IMG/VR virus record: IMGVR_UViG_3300010938_000075
Location: 235 to 33,494 of that record
DNA from: a virus
DNA: 33,260 bases
Direction: 5' to 3' (one strand)
The translations under genes were made by a program, and so were the position numbers. The notes beneath the pieces were generated by a model, which was given only the letters and a program-made list of their open reading frames with translations, was not told the origin of the DNA and did not search any database. Positions 7,545 through 14,925 of the stretch are shown one piece after another (within the stretch, counting starts at the first letter, position 1; every line of letters starts with the position of its first letter).

Positions 7545-8117
7545 TTAGTTCGACTGAATGTCGAAGTTTAAAAATTGTGGGTCAATATTAAAACGAACAC
7601 CGGACCTAGTCATAACATGAACGAGACCATCATCTCGCTCATCCATAACCATGCATTTATCCATACTTGCTACTTTTCCGCGTTGAGAAACTGGAACACC
7701 GCCAAGGTCTATAATCTCTGCTTCTTGTCCTTTGTAGCTACCAGCGGTAGGTACTGGGTTTTTTTCGATCTTTCCAAGTACTTTCTCTTCCTTCGCAGGT
7801 GCATCGGCCTTTACCACATTTGTGATAGCGGCTGTCGTTGTCTTTACCACATTTGTGGTAGAAGCTTTCGTTGCTGACTTATCTTGCGCTCTATTTGCTA
7901 GTAATTTCAATACTTTAACTTCTTCGTCTGTAAACGCTGATTGATTCTCGACTTGCTCGTTAGCGGCGAGCTTCAACAAAGCCTCAGTTATCGCGGCCAT
8001 GACCTCAGTCTTTATAGCTTCCGGTGTATCTTTTGGCAGAGTGATCTTGGCGTTGACAAGCGCCTTCTTTCGGGCTACCTCACGCTCAAGCTCCGCAATC
8101 CTATCTTGCACGCTCAC
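7545..8117 (-). CDS. 190-aa protein of unknown function with coiled-coil N-terminus
   Basis: First gene of the leftward operon; GTG start with a perfect AGGAGG site five nt upstream (8123-8128). The N-terminal ~75 residues are helical and charged (IAELEREVARKKALV at the start), residues ~82-115 are a Thr/Val/Lys-rich linker with an internal repeat (TNVVK twice, 11 residues apart), and the C-terminal ~60 residues form a compact predicted beta domain (GSYKGQEAEIIDLGGVPVSQRG... ending in FNFDI-type strands). No catalytic motif seen. Function unknown; position suggests it belongs with the PPIase and ClpP genes. Confidence 0.65.
   Translation of the reverse strand: MSVQDRIAELEREVARKKALVNAKITLPKDTPEAIKTEVMAAITEALLKLAANEQVENQSAFTDEEVKVLKLLANRAQDKSATKASTTNVVKTTTAAITNVVKADAPAKEEKVLGKIEKNPVPTAGSYKGQEAEIIDLGGVPVSQRGKVASMDKCMVMDERDDGLVHVMTRSGVRFNIDPQFLNFDIQSN
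7809..7857 (-). repeat. 33-nt-spaced direct repeat with inner palindrome
   Basis: CTTTACCACATTTGTG occurs at 7809-7824 and exactly again at 7842-7857. The second copy is followed by G, making a perfect 12-nt palindrome CCACATTTGTGG. It encodes the duplicated TNVVK of the 190-aa protein, so a simple linker expansion explains it; no regulatory role is shown. Confidence 0.7.
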
Positions 8118-8140
8118 TCAATCCTCCTAGGTATTCTTGA

Positions 8141-8169
8141 AATGTATCAAACTGATCAACTACAGTCAA
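8141..8169 (-). promoter_or_regulatory. sigma70-type promoter, proximal, for the leftward PPIase-clpP operon
   Basis: On the minus strand TTGACT (8169-8164), exactly 17 nt, then TACATT (8146-8141). Expected start near 8134 gives a 17-nt leader with the AGGAGG site of the GTG at 8117. It lies in a divergent intergenic gap. Confidence 0.65.
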
Positions 8170-8198
8170 GGCCTACTTTTTTACTTGCCTTTTATTTA

Positions 8199-8227
8199 AA
8201 GGTACCGTAGGCTACTATTAAAGTCAA
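8199..8227 (-). promoter_or_regulatory. second, distal promoter for the same operon
   Basis: TTGACT (8227-8222), 17 nt, TACCTT (8204-8199) on the minus strand, 58 nt upstream of the proximal site and with the same spacing. Tandem promoters are inferred. For the rightward gene at 8245 the best -10 is TACTAT (8213-8218), without a good -35. Confidence 0.5.
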
Positions 8228-8244
8228 GTATGAAAGAGGGATTT

Positions 8245-8514
8245 ATGAAAGGTATCTTGGAGTTTAACCTGCCGGAAGAACAAGAGGAATTTGATTTGGC
8301 TAATAAAGCCAGCGCTCTTCGCAATACCCTGACCGATGCTGAAAACTTTGTGTTTAGGCCTGCCAGAAAGCATGGCTACTCAGATCAAGAGATTCAAAAG
8401 CTGGTAGAAGAGTTGGACAATCTGTCCGACGGTAAGGCTACCGAGCTTATCAGCCTGCTTGAAGCTAAGTTTTATGAGTGCGCAGAGGCAAACGATGTGT
8501 TAGGGTTACTCTAA
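8245..8514 (+). CDS. small conserved-type phage protein, 89 aa
   Basis: Start set at ATG 8245 because AAAGAGGG lies four nt before it; an ATG at 8230 overlaps that site. The beginning (KGILEFNLPEEQEEFDLANKASAL) resembles a short acidic protein family common in phage genomes near nucleotide or replication genes, but I know no established function. Helical, acidic, no Cys cluster or membrane segment. First gene of the rightward 8.2-10.7 kb unit. Confidence 0.7.
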   Translation: MKGILEFNLPEEQEEFDLANKASALRNTLTDAENFVFRPARKHGYSDQEIQKLVEELDNLSDGKATELISLLEAKFYECAEANDVLGLL

Positions 8515-8573
8515 TGTTGCATGTAAAGATCGACCTAGTTCCTTTTGGTAAAACAAATGCCCGTCAAGACTGA
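8514..8573 (+). CDS. 19-codon ORF, possible gene remnant
   Basis: ATG overlaps the stop of the 89-aa gene (TAATG), encoding MLHVKIDLVPFGKTNARQD and stop. The VKIxLVPFG beginning is like the first strand of a small phage protein usually much longer, so this may be the surviving 5' end of a deleted gene. The rest of the gap to 8604 holds only the ribosome site (AAGAAGG) of the next gene. Confidence 0.3.
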   Translation: MLHVKIDLVPFGKTNARQD

Positions 8574-8603
8574 GGCCTTGACCACACTAAAGAAGGTAAT
8601 AAA

Positions 8604-9224
8604 ATGAAACGCTTCACGATCAACGACATCAGAAAGTGGAAGCCGTGCTACGACCCAAGTGAGCATCTGCCAGAAAGTTGGCAGGGTACTGCCCTAGACA
8701 TACTCAACGACAACCGCATTCTCTTTAGAGATCGACTTTGGGTTATCATGCGTACAGACTTAGTTTCTGAAAGGCTAATGAGACGATTCGCCGTATGGTG
8801 TGCAAGACAAGTTCAGCACCTAATGGACGATGAGAGAAGTATTCACGCGCTGGACGTAGCAGAAGCATATGCAGAAAATCGCTGGCTAATTGACGACGCG
8901 GCCTACGCTGCGGCTTGGGAAAATAAGTTGGCTGCGGCAGAGGCCGCCGCAAAGGACGCAATAGAGGGCGCAGCAGCGGCGTGGACTGTAGCGCAAGCGA
9001 CAGCATGGTACGCAGCACGAGCCGCAGCACGGAACGCAGCGTGGGATGCAGCAAAAGACGCAGCACGGAACGCAGCAGAGGCGACAGGATGGTCCGTAGC
9101 ATGGAGCGCAGCGTGGGATGCCGCCGCAGCACGGGCCGCAGCACGGGCCACAGCAGTGGCCGCTCAAGAACAAAAGCTACGGGAGATGTTAATTGCAGGT
9201 ATTGAAACTGGAGATACAAAATGA
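8604..9224 (+). CDS. Ala-rich protein of the 'putative immunity protein' (Imm5-like) type
   Basis: 206 aa in two parts. Residues 1-90 are a compact N-domain (IRKWKPCYDPSEHLPESW, then DRLWVIMRTDLVSERLMRRFAVWCARQV) of the kind found in bacterial and phage proteins annotated as putative immunity proteins. Residues ~95-190 are an Ala/Trp/Arg helical repeat with a short period (AARNAAWDAAKDAARNAA and relatives), followed by a charged helix. The name comes from association with polymorphic-toxin loci in bacteria; no biochemical function in phages is established to my knowledge. AAGAAGG lies at suitable distance before the ATG. Long open frames antisense to the repeat are an effect of the GCN/NGC-rich repeat. 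Confidence 0.65.
   Translation: MKRFTINDIRKWKPCYDPSEHLPESWQGTALDILNDNRILFRDRLWVIMRTDLVSERLMRRFAVWCARQVQHLMDDERSIHALDVAEAYAENRWLIDDAAYAAAWENKLAAAEAAAKDAIEGAAAAWTVAQATAWYAARAAARNAAWDAAKDAARNAAEATGWSVAWSAAWDAAAARAAARATAVAAQEQKLREMLIAGIETGDTK
8966..9160 (+). repeat. degenerate Ala-codon repeat tract
   Basis: GC-rich tract built of GCAGCACGG-, GACGCAGCA- and GCGTGGGATGC-like units encoding the Ala-rich helix of the preceding protein. Its composition is clearly more GC-rich than the flanks. Such units recombine easily, so repeat number may vary between related phages. Confidence 0.75.
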
Positions 9225-9336
9225 ACAAGCTGTGAACTCGATCGGCTGGAGGGCAAGCGCTGGTTGCGCCACCATCATCTACACAGGCGCAGACCAAGAA
9301 GACTCTAGAAGAGTTTACAGAAAGGAAGTTTGTAGT

Positions 9337-10482
9337 ATGGGTGCCGTGAGCTTACCTAGGTTATACAAGAAAACTTCTACAGGAAAGATCGAGCAGTGGG
9401 AAGTTTATGCTGCTCAGAAGCCTGATGGTCGATGTCATGTCAATGTCACATTCGGCGAGGTTGGTGGCAAGATGCAAACAACCTTTGATACCATCACACA
9501 GGGTAAGAACCTTGGCAAGAGTAACGAGACTACCCCTTATCAGCAAGCGTGTAAGGAAGCGAAGTCCAAGTGGGATAAGATGAAGAAGAAGGGCTATGTT
9601 GAGTCGATTGAAGCTGCAAAGGCTGGAGAAGTTGATGCCTTGATCGAGGGTGGAATCGAACCGATGCTGGCTCATGTTTATGAGAAGCATGGGAATAAGA
9701 TCAAGTTTCCCTGCCTTGCTCAGCCTAAGCTAGATGGGATTCGTTGTATAGCAATCAAAGACCGCCAAACTGTCACCCTTTGGTCTCGCACTCGAAAGAG
9801 AATAACCTCCTGCCCACACATTGAAAAGTCTATAGCTTTTCATTTTGCACGCTTTCATAGCTTGATCTTAGACGGCGAGCTTTATAATCATGATCTAAAG
9901 GATGACTTTGAAAAGATCGTATCGGCTGTACGCAAAGAAGATCCAGCTGAAGAATCTGAAAAGGTTCAATATCATATTTATGATGTGGTCATTGATGAGA
10001 CTAACCTTCAAAGAGCACGCTGGCTGACTTTGAATGCTTTGTGGTCTGATCGAGAGCCTTTGCGTTTGGTAAAGACTGAAGGTGTGCGCAGCGAAGCTGA
10101 TGTCGCCATTCTTTTTAAAGAGTACAGAAAAGAAGGCTACGAAGGTTTGATACTTAGAAACAACGATGCCAAATATGAAAATAAGCGTTCGTACAACCTA
10201 CAAAAGATCAAAGAGTTTGATGATGCTGAGTTTCGTATCGTAGGTGTAGTAGAGGGTAAAGGAAAACTTCAGGGTTTGTTAGGCGCTTTCGTGTGCGCAA
10301 CAGAAGATGGTGCCGAGTTTGAAGTCAAGATGACAGGTAATCAAGAGGAAACTAAGAAGTTCCTGCATGATGAAAGCCTTTGGAAAGGTAAGCTTTTGAC
10401 CGTACAATATCAAGGTTTGACAGGCAAAAACAAAGTACCACGATTTCCTGTGGGTCTACGACTTCGTGAGGAGAGTTTATGA
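9337..10482 (+). CDS. ATP-dependent DNA ligase
   Basis: Seals nicks in phage DNA through an enzyme-AMP intermediate. 381 aa from the ATG at 9337, which has an AAAGGAAG site eight nt upstream; an in-frame ATG at 9193 lies inside the previous gene and is rejected. Nucleotidyltransferase motifs in order: I, K131-L-D-G-I-R (adenylated Lys); III, LDGELY with E181; IV, EGLILR (269-274); V, K290-I-K292; then an OB-fold C-terminus (EFRIVGVVEGKGKLQGLLGAF). The first ~90 residues (LYKKTSTGKIEQWEV, VTFGEVGGK, GKNLGKSNETT) look like a WGR-type domain, otherwise known from poly(ADP-ribose) polymerases and bacterial DNA-repair proteins, and may position the enzyme on nicked DNA. Its stop overlaps the next start (ATGA). 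Confidence 0.92.
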   Translation: MGAVSLPRLYKKTSTGKIEQWEVYAAQKPDGRCHVNVTFGEVGGKMQTTFDTITQGKNLGKSNETTPYQQACKEAKSKWDKMKKKGYVESIEAAKAGEVDALIEGGIEPMLAHVYEKHGNKIKFPCLAQPKLDGIRCIAIKDRQTVTLWSRTRKRITSCPHIEKSIAFHFARFHSLILDGELYNHDLKDDFEKIVSAVRKEDPAEESEKVQYHIYDVVIDETNLQRARWLTLNALWSDREPLRLVKTEGVRSEADVAILFKEYRKEGYEGLILRNNDAKYENKRSYNLQKIKEFDDAEFRIVGVVEGKGKLQGLLGAFVCATEDGAEFEVKMTGNQEETKKFLHDESLWKGKLLTVQYQGLTGKNKVPRFPVGLRLREESL

Positions 10483-10739
10483 ATGTTTTAGAAAGTCTAC
10501 AGGATTTACATTGTGCTTTAGAGGTTTGTTACATGCACACTGGTTTAAAAATTCACTTAGAGCCTGACGCTTTTTATAGATTAATGCTTGAAGTTCAAGG
10601 CAAATCTCAAACAGCCCCTATCTCAGAAGGTGAGTACAACACTAACGAACTTAAATTGGCTACGTCAGTCGGTTATTTAGTGGTTGTAAAAGATGAAACT
10701 CTTAGAACTAATGGGCACACTAAAACTTTTAAATTTTAG
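10479..10739 (+). CDS. small protein of unknown function, 86 aa
   Basis: No family recognised. Begins within the ligase stop (ATGA), so translation is coupled. Mixed alpha/beta prediction, with two Cys near the N-terminus (HCALEVC) and a C-terminal strand pair (YLVVVKDETL...TKTFKF). It converges with the minor head gene, overlapping 11 nt; the junction holds a CTAAAA/TTTTAG inverted repeat but no convincing terminator. Confidence 0.6.
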   Translation: MNVLESLQDLHCALEVCYMHTGLKIHLEPDAFYRLMLEVQGKSQTAPISEGEYNTNELKLATSVGYLVVVKDETLRTNGHTKTFKF

Positions 10740-11556
10740 GCGGCTTCTCGCCAGGTAGTAAGAAGTGAAGTTCACATCGACATCTGGGGTGCGTTGAACC
10801 AATAACCGGCTTCCATTCAGATTTCGGTTTGCCATCATTTGTACCGTTTGCAGCAAGTTCGGCCAAAGTGTATATCTTAGGATTACCGTTTTTATCCTGG
10901 TAGAAAGAAAAGCACCAATCGCAAAGCCTACCGTCGTTCTTTACGATCTTATATACTCGTATCTCATCTGCTTTTATGCCCAAAACTGAACCAACGGTTT
11001 GAGCTTGATCCATTACTGCGTTGTTTACTAAGTTTGTAAAGCTCACGGTAGCAGCCCGAACAAAATTTGAGTCTACGGTGCTTAATAATCCTGCAACCAT
11101 CGCAATCAAGCGCCTAGCAGACGCGTCCTTAGAAGGCTTTTTTCCAGCCACTTCCATCTTTTGATGAGTGTCATTTACATGCAAAACTGATTGTCGAATT
11201 CGTTTTTTTAGATCTTCCTTAGCGTTCAAAAGAGCTTCATACATTTCACGCTTTGCGTGCTCTAAGCTGTAGGCTTGGGTATCGGAGGTGATGGGCATTA
11301 CGTTAGATAGATTGGCAGCAGCTATCAAATCTCTCAGCTTGATTGGACGCTTATCAGTTTGACCGGCTCTAGCTCTTGCGATTAGATATAAGGATTCGAT
11401 TAGAGGTCTGTTGATTTGAACTAAGCCTAGTACACTTGCTCGCTGCTTATCTTCGTCAGATAATATGTCATATCCCACTATTGAGATCATAAAGTCCAAG
11501 AAGTTTTTCTCTACTATTTGGTCAATGTTATTTAAAGTTCGTTGTTCTAGCAGCAT
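10729..11556 (-). CDS. minor head / head morphogenesis protein (SPP1 gp7 / Mu gpF type)
   Basis: 275 aa. The C-terminal ~75 residues carry the Cys/His signature of the phage Mu F-like head protein domain: DGRLCDWC, later W-K-P-V-I-G-S-THPRCRCELHF. This domain occurs in minor capsid proteins that sit near the portal and help head assembly or DNA ejection. The N-terminal two thirds are helical, as in gp7 proteins. Its place downstream of TerS, TerL and portal on the same strand supports the assignment; the intervening homing endonuclease and two small ORFs are insertions into an otherwise standard order. GAGGAAG precedes the ATG at good distance. It lacks the extra toxin domain sometimes fused to MuF proteins. 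Confidence 0.75.
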   Translation of the reverse strand: MLLEQRTLNNIDQIVEKNFLDFMISIVGYDILSDEDKQRASVLGLVQINRPLIESLYLIARARAGQTDKRPIKLRDLIAAANLSNVMPITSDTQAYSLEHAKREMYEALLNAKEDLKKRIRQSVLHVNDTHQKMEVAGKKPSKDASARRLIAMVAGLLSTVDSNFVRAATVSFTNLVNNAVMDQAQTVGSVLGIKADEIRVYKIVKNDGRLCDWCFSFYQDKNGNPKIYTLAELAANGTNDGKPKSEWKPVIGSTHPRCRCELHFLLPGEKPPKI

Positions 11557-11764
11557 TGATAACTTCCTCTATCTCTAAACCAATAGAGTTTAAAAGGTTT
11601 TGAAACCTAGAACAGATAAGATCATGAGCTTCATTTAGAGCGTCATCTGAGTATCGCTCACCGTGATCACACTCAGACTTAACTTTTAAAGCTTTTTCCA
11701 TCAGCTCTTCAGCTTCTGTTAGCGTTTTGCCTTTATCAAGCTCAACTTTAATCTTGATACTCAT
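11528..11764 (-). CDS. small protein of unknown function, 78 aa
   Basis: Acidic helical protein between the 37-aa ORF and the minor head gene; overlaps both (4 nt with the upstream ORF as ATGA, 29 nt with the downstream gene). The pattern of two helices with a Cys/His turn (KSECDHGERYSDDALNEAHDLI) has no match I know. Its position in the head module hints at a structural or assembly role. Confidence 0.6.
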   Translation of the reverse strand: MSIKIKVELDKGKTLTEAEELMEKALKVKSECDHGERYSDDALNEAHDLICSRFQNLLNSIGLEIEEVINAARTTNFK

Positions 11765-11874
11765 CGGGCACCACCTGACGATTCTAGCTTGACTTCCTTA
11801 TAAGCCATCTGGTTTAGGAGATTACCAATAGGCCCCGACGAGTTCTTTTTTGTTACCAAATTTAGAAAGCACAT
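11761..11874 (-). CDS. 37-aa ORF between homing endonuclease and head genes
   Basis: Too short for usual gene calling but coupled at both ends: its ATG overlaps the stop of the endonuclease gene (TAATG), preceded by GGAG, and its stop overlaps the next start (ATGA). Encodes a basic peptide starting MCFLNLVTKKNSSG and ending LESSGGAR, with MAYKEVKL in the middle. Such coupling on both sides is hard to get by chance; function unknown. Confidence 0.5.
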   Translation of the reverse strand: MCFLNLVTKKNSSGPIGNLLNQMAYKEVKLESSGGAR

Positions 11875-13076
11875 TATTGCTCCAGGATAAATTTTAAGTT
11901 ACCAGTGCCGTATACTTTGAGCGCATTTTTAAACTTACCACTATTCCAAGAGGCGCGCCTATTGTATAGCTTTCCGTTTAAAAGCCAATTAAAATCTACG
12001 CTCGTCATTCCAATATACTTAAATCCAGCTTTAGAATAAACATTGCCATTTGAGTAGCGAGCGTTAGCATAAGTAATTATAGTATCTTTTGAGAGCTTTA
12101 GTCTAGCCTTTAGCAACTTACTAAACCCACCAACCACTTGATATCCAAGCTTGGTACAAAATCTAGCGATCTCTAAGCCCTCTTTGTGATTCCTAAAAGT
12201 GATTAAAGCGATTAACTCAGTGTCATCAAATAAACCCAAAGCTATAACCGAGGGGGTAAAGCCTTGAAGGTGGTTAGCGTTGAGAAAAGCTCTTTCACTG
12301 GCTTTGTCTACTGACTTCACGTTAAGTTTTCTAGCAAACAGTTTTTTATCAAACAGTCCCAGCTTAGATCGGATCATGCTTAAAACTATAGGGCGTTTTG
12401 ATTCGTACTCACTAGCCCAGAACTGAAGTAATGTATAGCCTTGATCTTTAGCTAATTGATACTTTTTGCGGTGGTAGTACTTGTCTCTAAACTTTGAAGA
12501 ATGCCAGTACTCACCGTTAAGCTCTACAGCAATATTGTCAATTACGAAATCCAATTGTAGGTTTGAACCTTGCAGCTTTACGTTACGTTTGACTTGTGCG
12601 GCTATTTCTAAAAGGTCTTTGTAAAAAACATCTTCCAAGTTAGATCTTGGAGCGCAGGTGGGGCAGGTAGGGGTCTGAAGAAAGTTGTTCGTGCTCCTTT
12701 CAAATTCGTGACCTTTGCTGCATCTGTAAACTCTAGAACGACTATTAACTTTTGAAACTACTTCAATATCTAAGCCTAGATTCTTTACAGTTAAAGCGTG
12801 TCTGTCTATGATATTAGACTTTATGATCTTACCTACGGTGTTCTCGTTTACGCCTGTAATCTTAGAGATTTGTCGATTAGTTAGGCCTCTAGCATTAAGT
12901 TCTAGAATCTCGTTAGGATTTACGACAGAGTGCCTTGCTTTAGTCTTAAGATTGTTTTTATTAAGAAAGTTTCGTACAGCAGTAAAACTTACACCTAAGA
13001 CCTTGGACATCTTCTCCATAGATAAGCCATCGTTAAGTAGCTTTATTACTTCTTCTTTACGATGGTCCAATAGCAT
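11874..13076 (-). CDS. free-standing homing endonuclease, Vsr/EDxHD-like
   Basis: 400-aa mobile endonuclease. Domains in order: two helix-turn-helix segments (about residues 5-45 and 50-90; MEKMSKVLGVSFTAVRNFL, NRQISKITGVNENTVGKI) for site binding; a zinc-finger-like knuckle (CSKGHEF...CPTC); a Vsr-like nuclease core with LDFVIDN, VELNGEYWH and LLQFWASEYE (about 175-235); and a C-terminal domain (HLQGF...IALGLFDD...ITFRNH...YANARYSNG...GFKYIG) that recurs in such phage endonucleases. Known: these enzymes cut alleles lacking the element and spread by repair. The gene fits exactly between portal and the 37-aa ORF, not in an intron. The stretch seems more AT-rich than its neighbours, consistent with transfer. 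Confidence 0.8.
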   Translation of the reverse strand: MLLDHRKEEVIKLLNDGLSMEKMSKVLGVSFTAVRNFLNKNNLKTKARHSVVNPNEILELNARGLTNRQISKITGVNENTVGKIIKSNIIDRHALTVKNLGLDIEVVSKVNSRSRVYRCSKGHEFERSTNNFLQTPTCPTCAPRSNLEDVFYKDLLEIAAQVKRNVKLQGSNLQLDFVIDNIAVELNGEYWHSSKFRDKYYHRKKYQLAKDQGYTLLQFWASEYESKRPIVLSMIRSKLGLFDKKLFARKLNVKSVDKASERAFLNANHLQGFTPSVIALGLFDDTELIALITFRNHKEGLEIARFCTKLGYQVVGGFSKLLKARLKLSKDTIITYANARYSNGNVYSKAGFKYIGMTSVDFNWLLNGKLYNRRASWNSGKFKNALKVYGTGNLKFILEQ

Positions 13077-13078
13077 TA

Positions 13079-14911
13079 TTATTCCTGATCTTGGATATAG
13101 TATTCAATGATTGACTTTTTGGTATCTTCTTTTTCCTTTTCAGGAGAAGTATCAATCTTGCTAACTTCGTCTACTAAAGACTCTAGGTCCCTATCAAACT
13201 GAGAGGCAAGCTCTTTGGCCTCTTCTGACTGCGCGCCATTCTGCTCTGGATCTCCGCCCTCTTCACCATCAACTGCACCATCATCAACTTGATTAGCAGG
13301 ATCATTCGCTGCCATCTTCTGAGCCAAGTACTGAGAGTAAATAGCATTAAGAATTATGTCACCACTCTCAATCGGTTCTCTGCCCATCTCGATTCGAGCT
13401 TCATTAACGGTTTTCCAAACAGCAGTTTCTTTTTGCAATCTATCGATTTCTTGTTGACGCGTTTCAGCATCAAGACCAACAAACTCAAAACGATATTTTT
13501 TCGCATACTCTTTATTCCATCGCGGCAACACATGGTTGTTGATCAACCCTTGTACATAATCAAGCAGGGGTTTTAAACCTTTGTCACGGCTAGCTTTAAT
13601 TCTAGTTTCGTTAGACGATTCATTCAAAGTTGAGGTGTTAACCTTACTGATGTCGAAGTTGATCTCAGCGGGGTCAATCTGATAAACAGCACAGCAGATA
13701 CGAATTAAGTAATTCATCCACTGTTCAAACTCCATTTCGCGATTTGACTGAGCAAGTGGAACCCACCTAACTTCGTCAGCCATACCAATGATAGGAGGTC
13801 TGAAAGCGTTTCTAGTATTGCTGATCTGATTGAACCATTGACGCTTAAAGGCTTCAAGCTGAGCACGAGATATGTTTTCGCCCTTAATATGCAACAAACC
13901 TTTAGTACCGATACCTTGAACAAAGAAGTTTCTGTTATGAGCTTCTGCATACAAGTGCGCAGTAACGATCTGCATTAGCAGCTCCAACTCACCAACTGCG
14001 TACCCGTTATCTTCTGGATCTACAGTAGGGTTGGCTGGTTCAAACACGAACCAGTCTTCTGACCAAGCGGCAACGATTTGTCCCCGAACAACTTGAACAT
14101 ATCTATAAGGCTTGTTGGTCTTTCTTTTAATCTCTTCTTCAGTCAGACCACGAGCCATCATCTGCTCAATTAAAAGCTTCTGCAATCTCTCAGCAGAAGT
14201 TTTAGTAACATAACGAATTGTACCGGCAGATACAGGGTAAAAGTGATGACACTTCTCTCCGTTTTTCTGAGGTACCAGCTCAATAGCTGCGTAGTTATAA
14301 GTGAGACGATCTTTGATAACAAGTTTCATGAACTTATCAAAATCTACTCGCTTGTTTGTAGTATCACTCTCACCTACATCCATCCCACAATGCTTGATAA
14401 ATTCTTCGATCTCTTTGATTTCTTTAAGCTGTTTCTTTTTAACTTCGATGCGACGCTTTTCAAACTCAAACTTCTTTTCAGCATACTGCTCAGGAGTAAG
14501 AGTGGGATCTGCCAAGTCCAATTTTTCATCTTCAGTTAGATCTGCTTGATTTTCTGGAACAATTAACCAACCTGGAGAGTATCGATTCTTTTGTTTCTTG
14601 GTGAACATCGAGCCTTGAGAAACTCGTGTTTGATGAATAGCCATGACGATTGAATCTCGGCGTGCCATGGTCTTAAGAATAGGCATGCCGATGGCACCGG
14701 ACTTCTCTTTATACCCATATTGTTCTTGACCTTGGTAATCTAACTCCGTAATCGCCAGCTTTCCGCCGTGATCTTCTGGTCTAGGAGCTTGGCTAGCGCT
14801 ACTTGATTTCTCAATGCTTTCGATGTTGGTGCGAGATTTTGTGATGTAAGAGTCTAAAGTCACATTGATAGCTTCGCCAACTTTAGAGATAAAACTTTTA
14901 TTTTCTGCCAT
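13079..14911 (-). CDS. portal protein
   Basis: 610-aa portal: the dodecameric ring at one head vertex through which TerL pumps DNA. Evidence: position immediately after TerL (14-nt gap); the core with YVQVVRGQIVAAWSEDWFVF, the long helical stem region (LLMQIVTAHLYAEAHNRNFF), and the QIDPAEINFD / TLNESSNETRIKASRD block followed by a helix where portals carry the tunnel loop (IGM..VRWVPL..SNREMEFEQWMNYLIRICCAVYQ). The region around residues 110-170 is a highly charged insertion (Glu/Lys coiled), and the last ~60 residues are acidic and disordered, a common portal tail. Length is slightly above HK97/SPP1-type portals because of these. A potential ribosome site is weak (GGAGAAATTAA). Confidence 0.88.
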   Translation of the reverse strand: MAENKSFISKVGEAINVTLDSYITKSRTNIESIEKSSSASQAPRPEDHGGKLAITELDYQGQEQYGYKEKSGAIGMPILKTMARRDSIVMAIHQTRVSQGSMFTKKQKNRYSPGWLIVPENQADLTEDEKLDLADPTLTPEQYAEKKFEFEKRRIEVKKKQLKEIKEIEEFIKHCGMDVGESDTTNKRVDFDKFMKLVIKDRLTYNYAAIELVPQKNGEKCHHFYPVSAGTIRYVTKTSAERLQKLLIEQMMARGLTEEEIKRKTNKPYRYVQVVRGQIVAAWSEDWFVFEPANPTVDPEDNGYAVGELELLMQIVTAHLYAEAHNRNFFVQGIGTKGLLHIKGENISRAQLEAFKRQWFNQISNTRNAFRPPIIGMADEVRWVPLAQSNREMEFEQWMNYLIRICCAVYQIDPAEINFDISKVNTSTLNESSNETRIKASRDKGLKPLLDYVQGLINNHVLPRWNKEYAKKYRFEFVGLDAETRQQEIDRLQKETAVWKTVNEARIEMGREPIESGDIILNAIYSQYLAQKMAANDPANQVDDGAVDGEEGGDPEQNGAQSEEAKELASQFDRDLESLVDEVSKIDTSPEKEKEDTKKSIIEYYIQDQE

Positions 14912-14925
14912 TTAATTTCTCCATA

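Noticed and set aside
8746-9297. Several long antisense frames over the Ala-rich gene, including Cys/Pro-rich and Ala-rich ones
   Set aside because: They are produced by the GC-rich Ala-codon repeat read in other frames; no ribosome sites and implausible compositions.
9193-9336. N-terminal extension of the DNA ligase by 48 residues
   Set aside because: It begins inside the previous gene, has no ribosome site, and the family's start pattern fits the ATG at 9337 with AAAGGAAG before it.
10729-11556. Toxin fused to a MuF domain in the minor head protein
   Set aside because: MuF proteins can carry C-terminal toxins, but this protein ends within 12 residues of the Cys/His block, so no extra domain exists.
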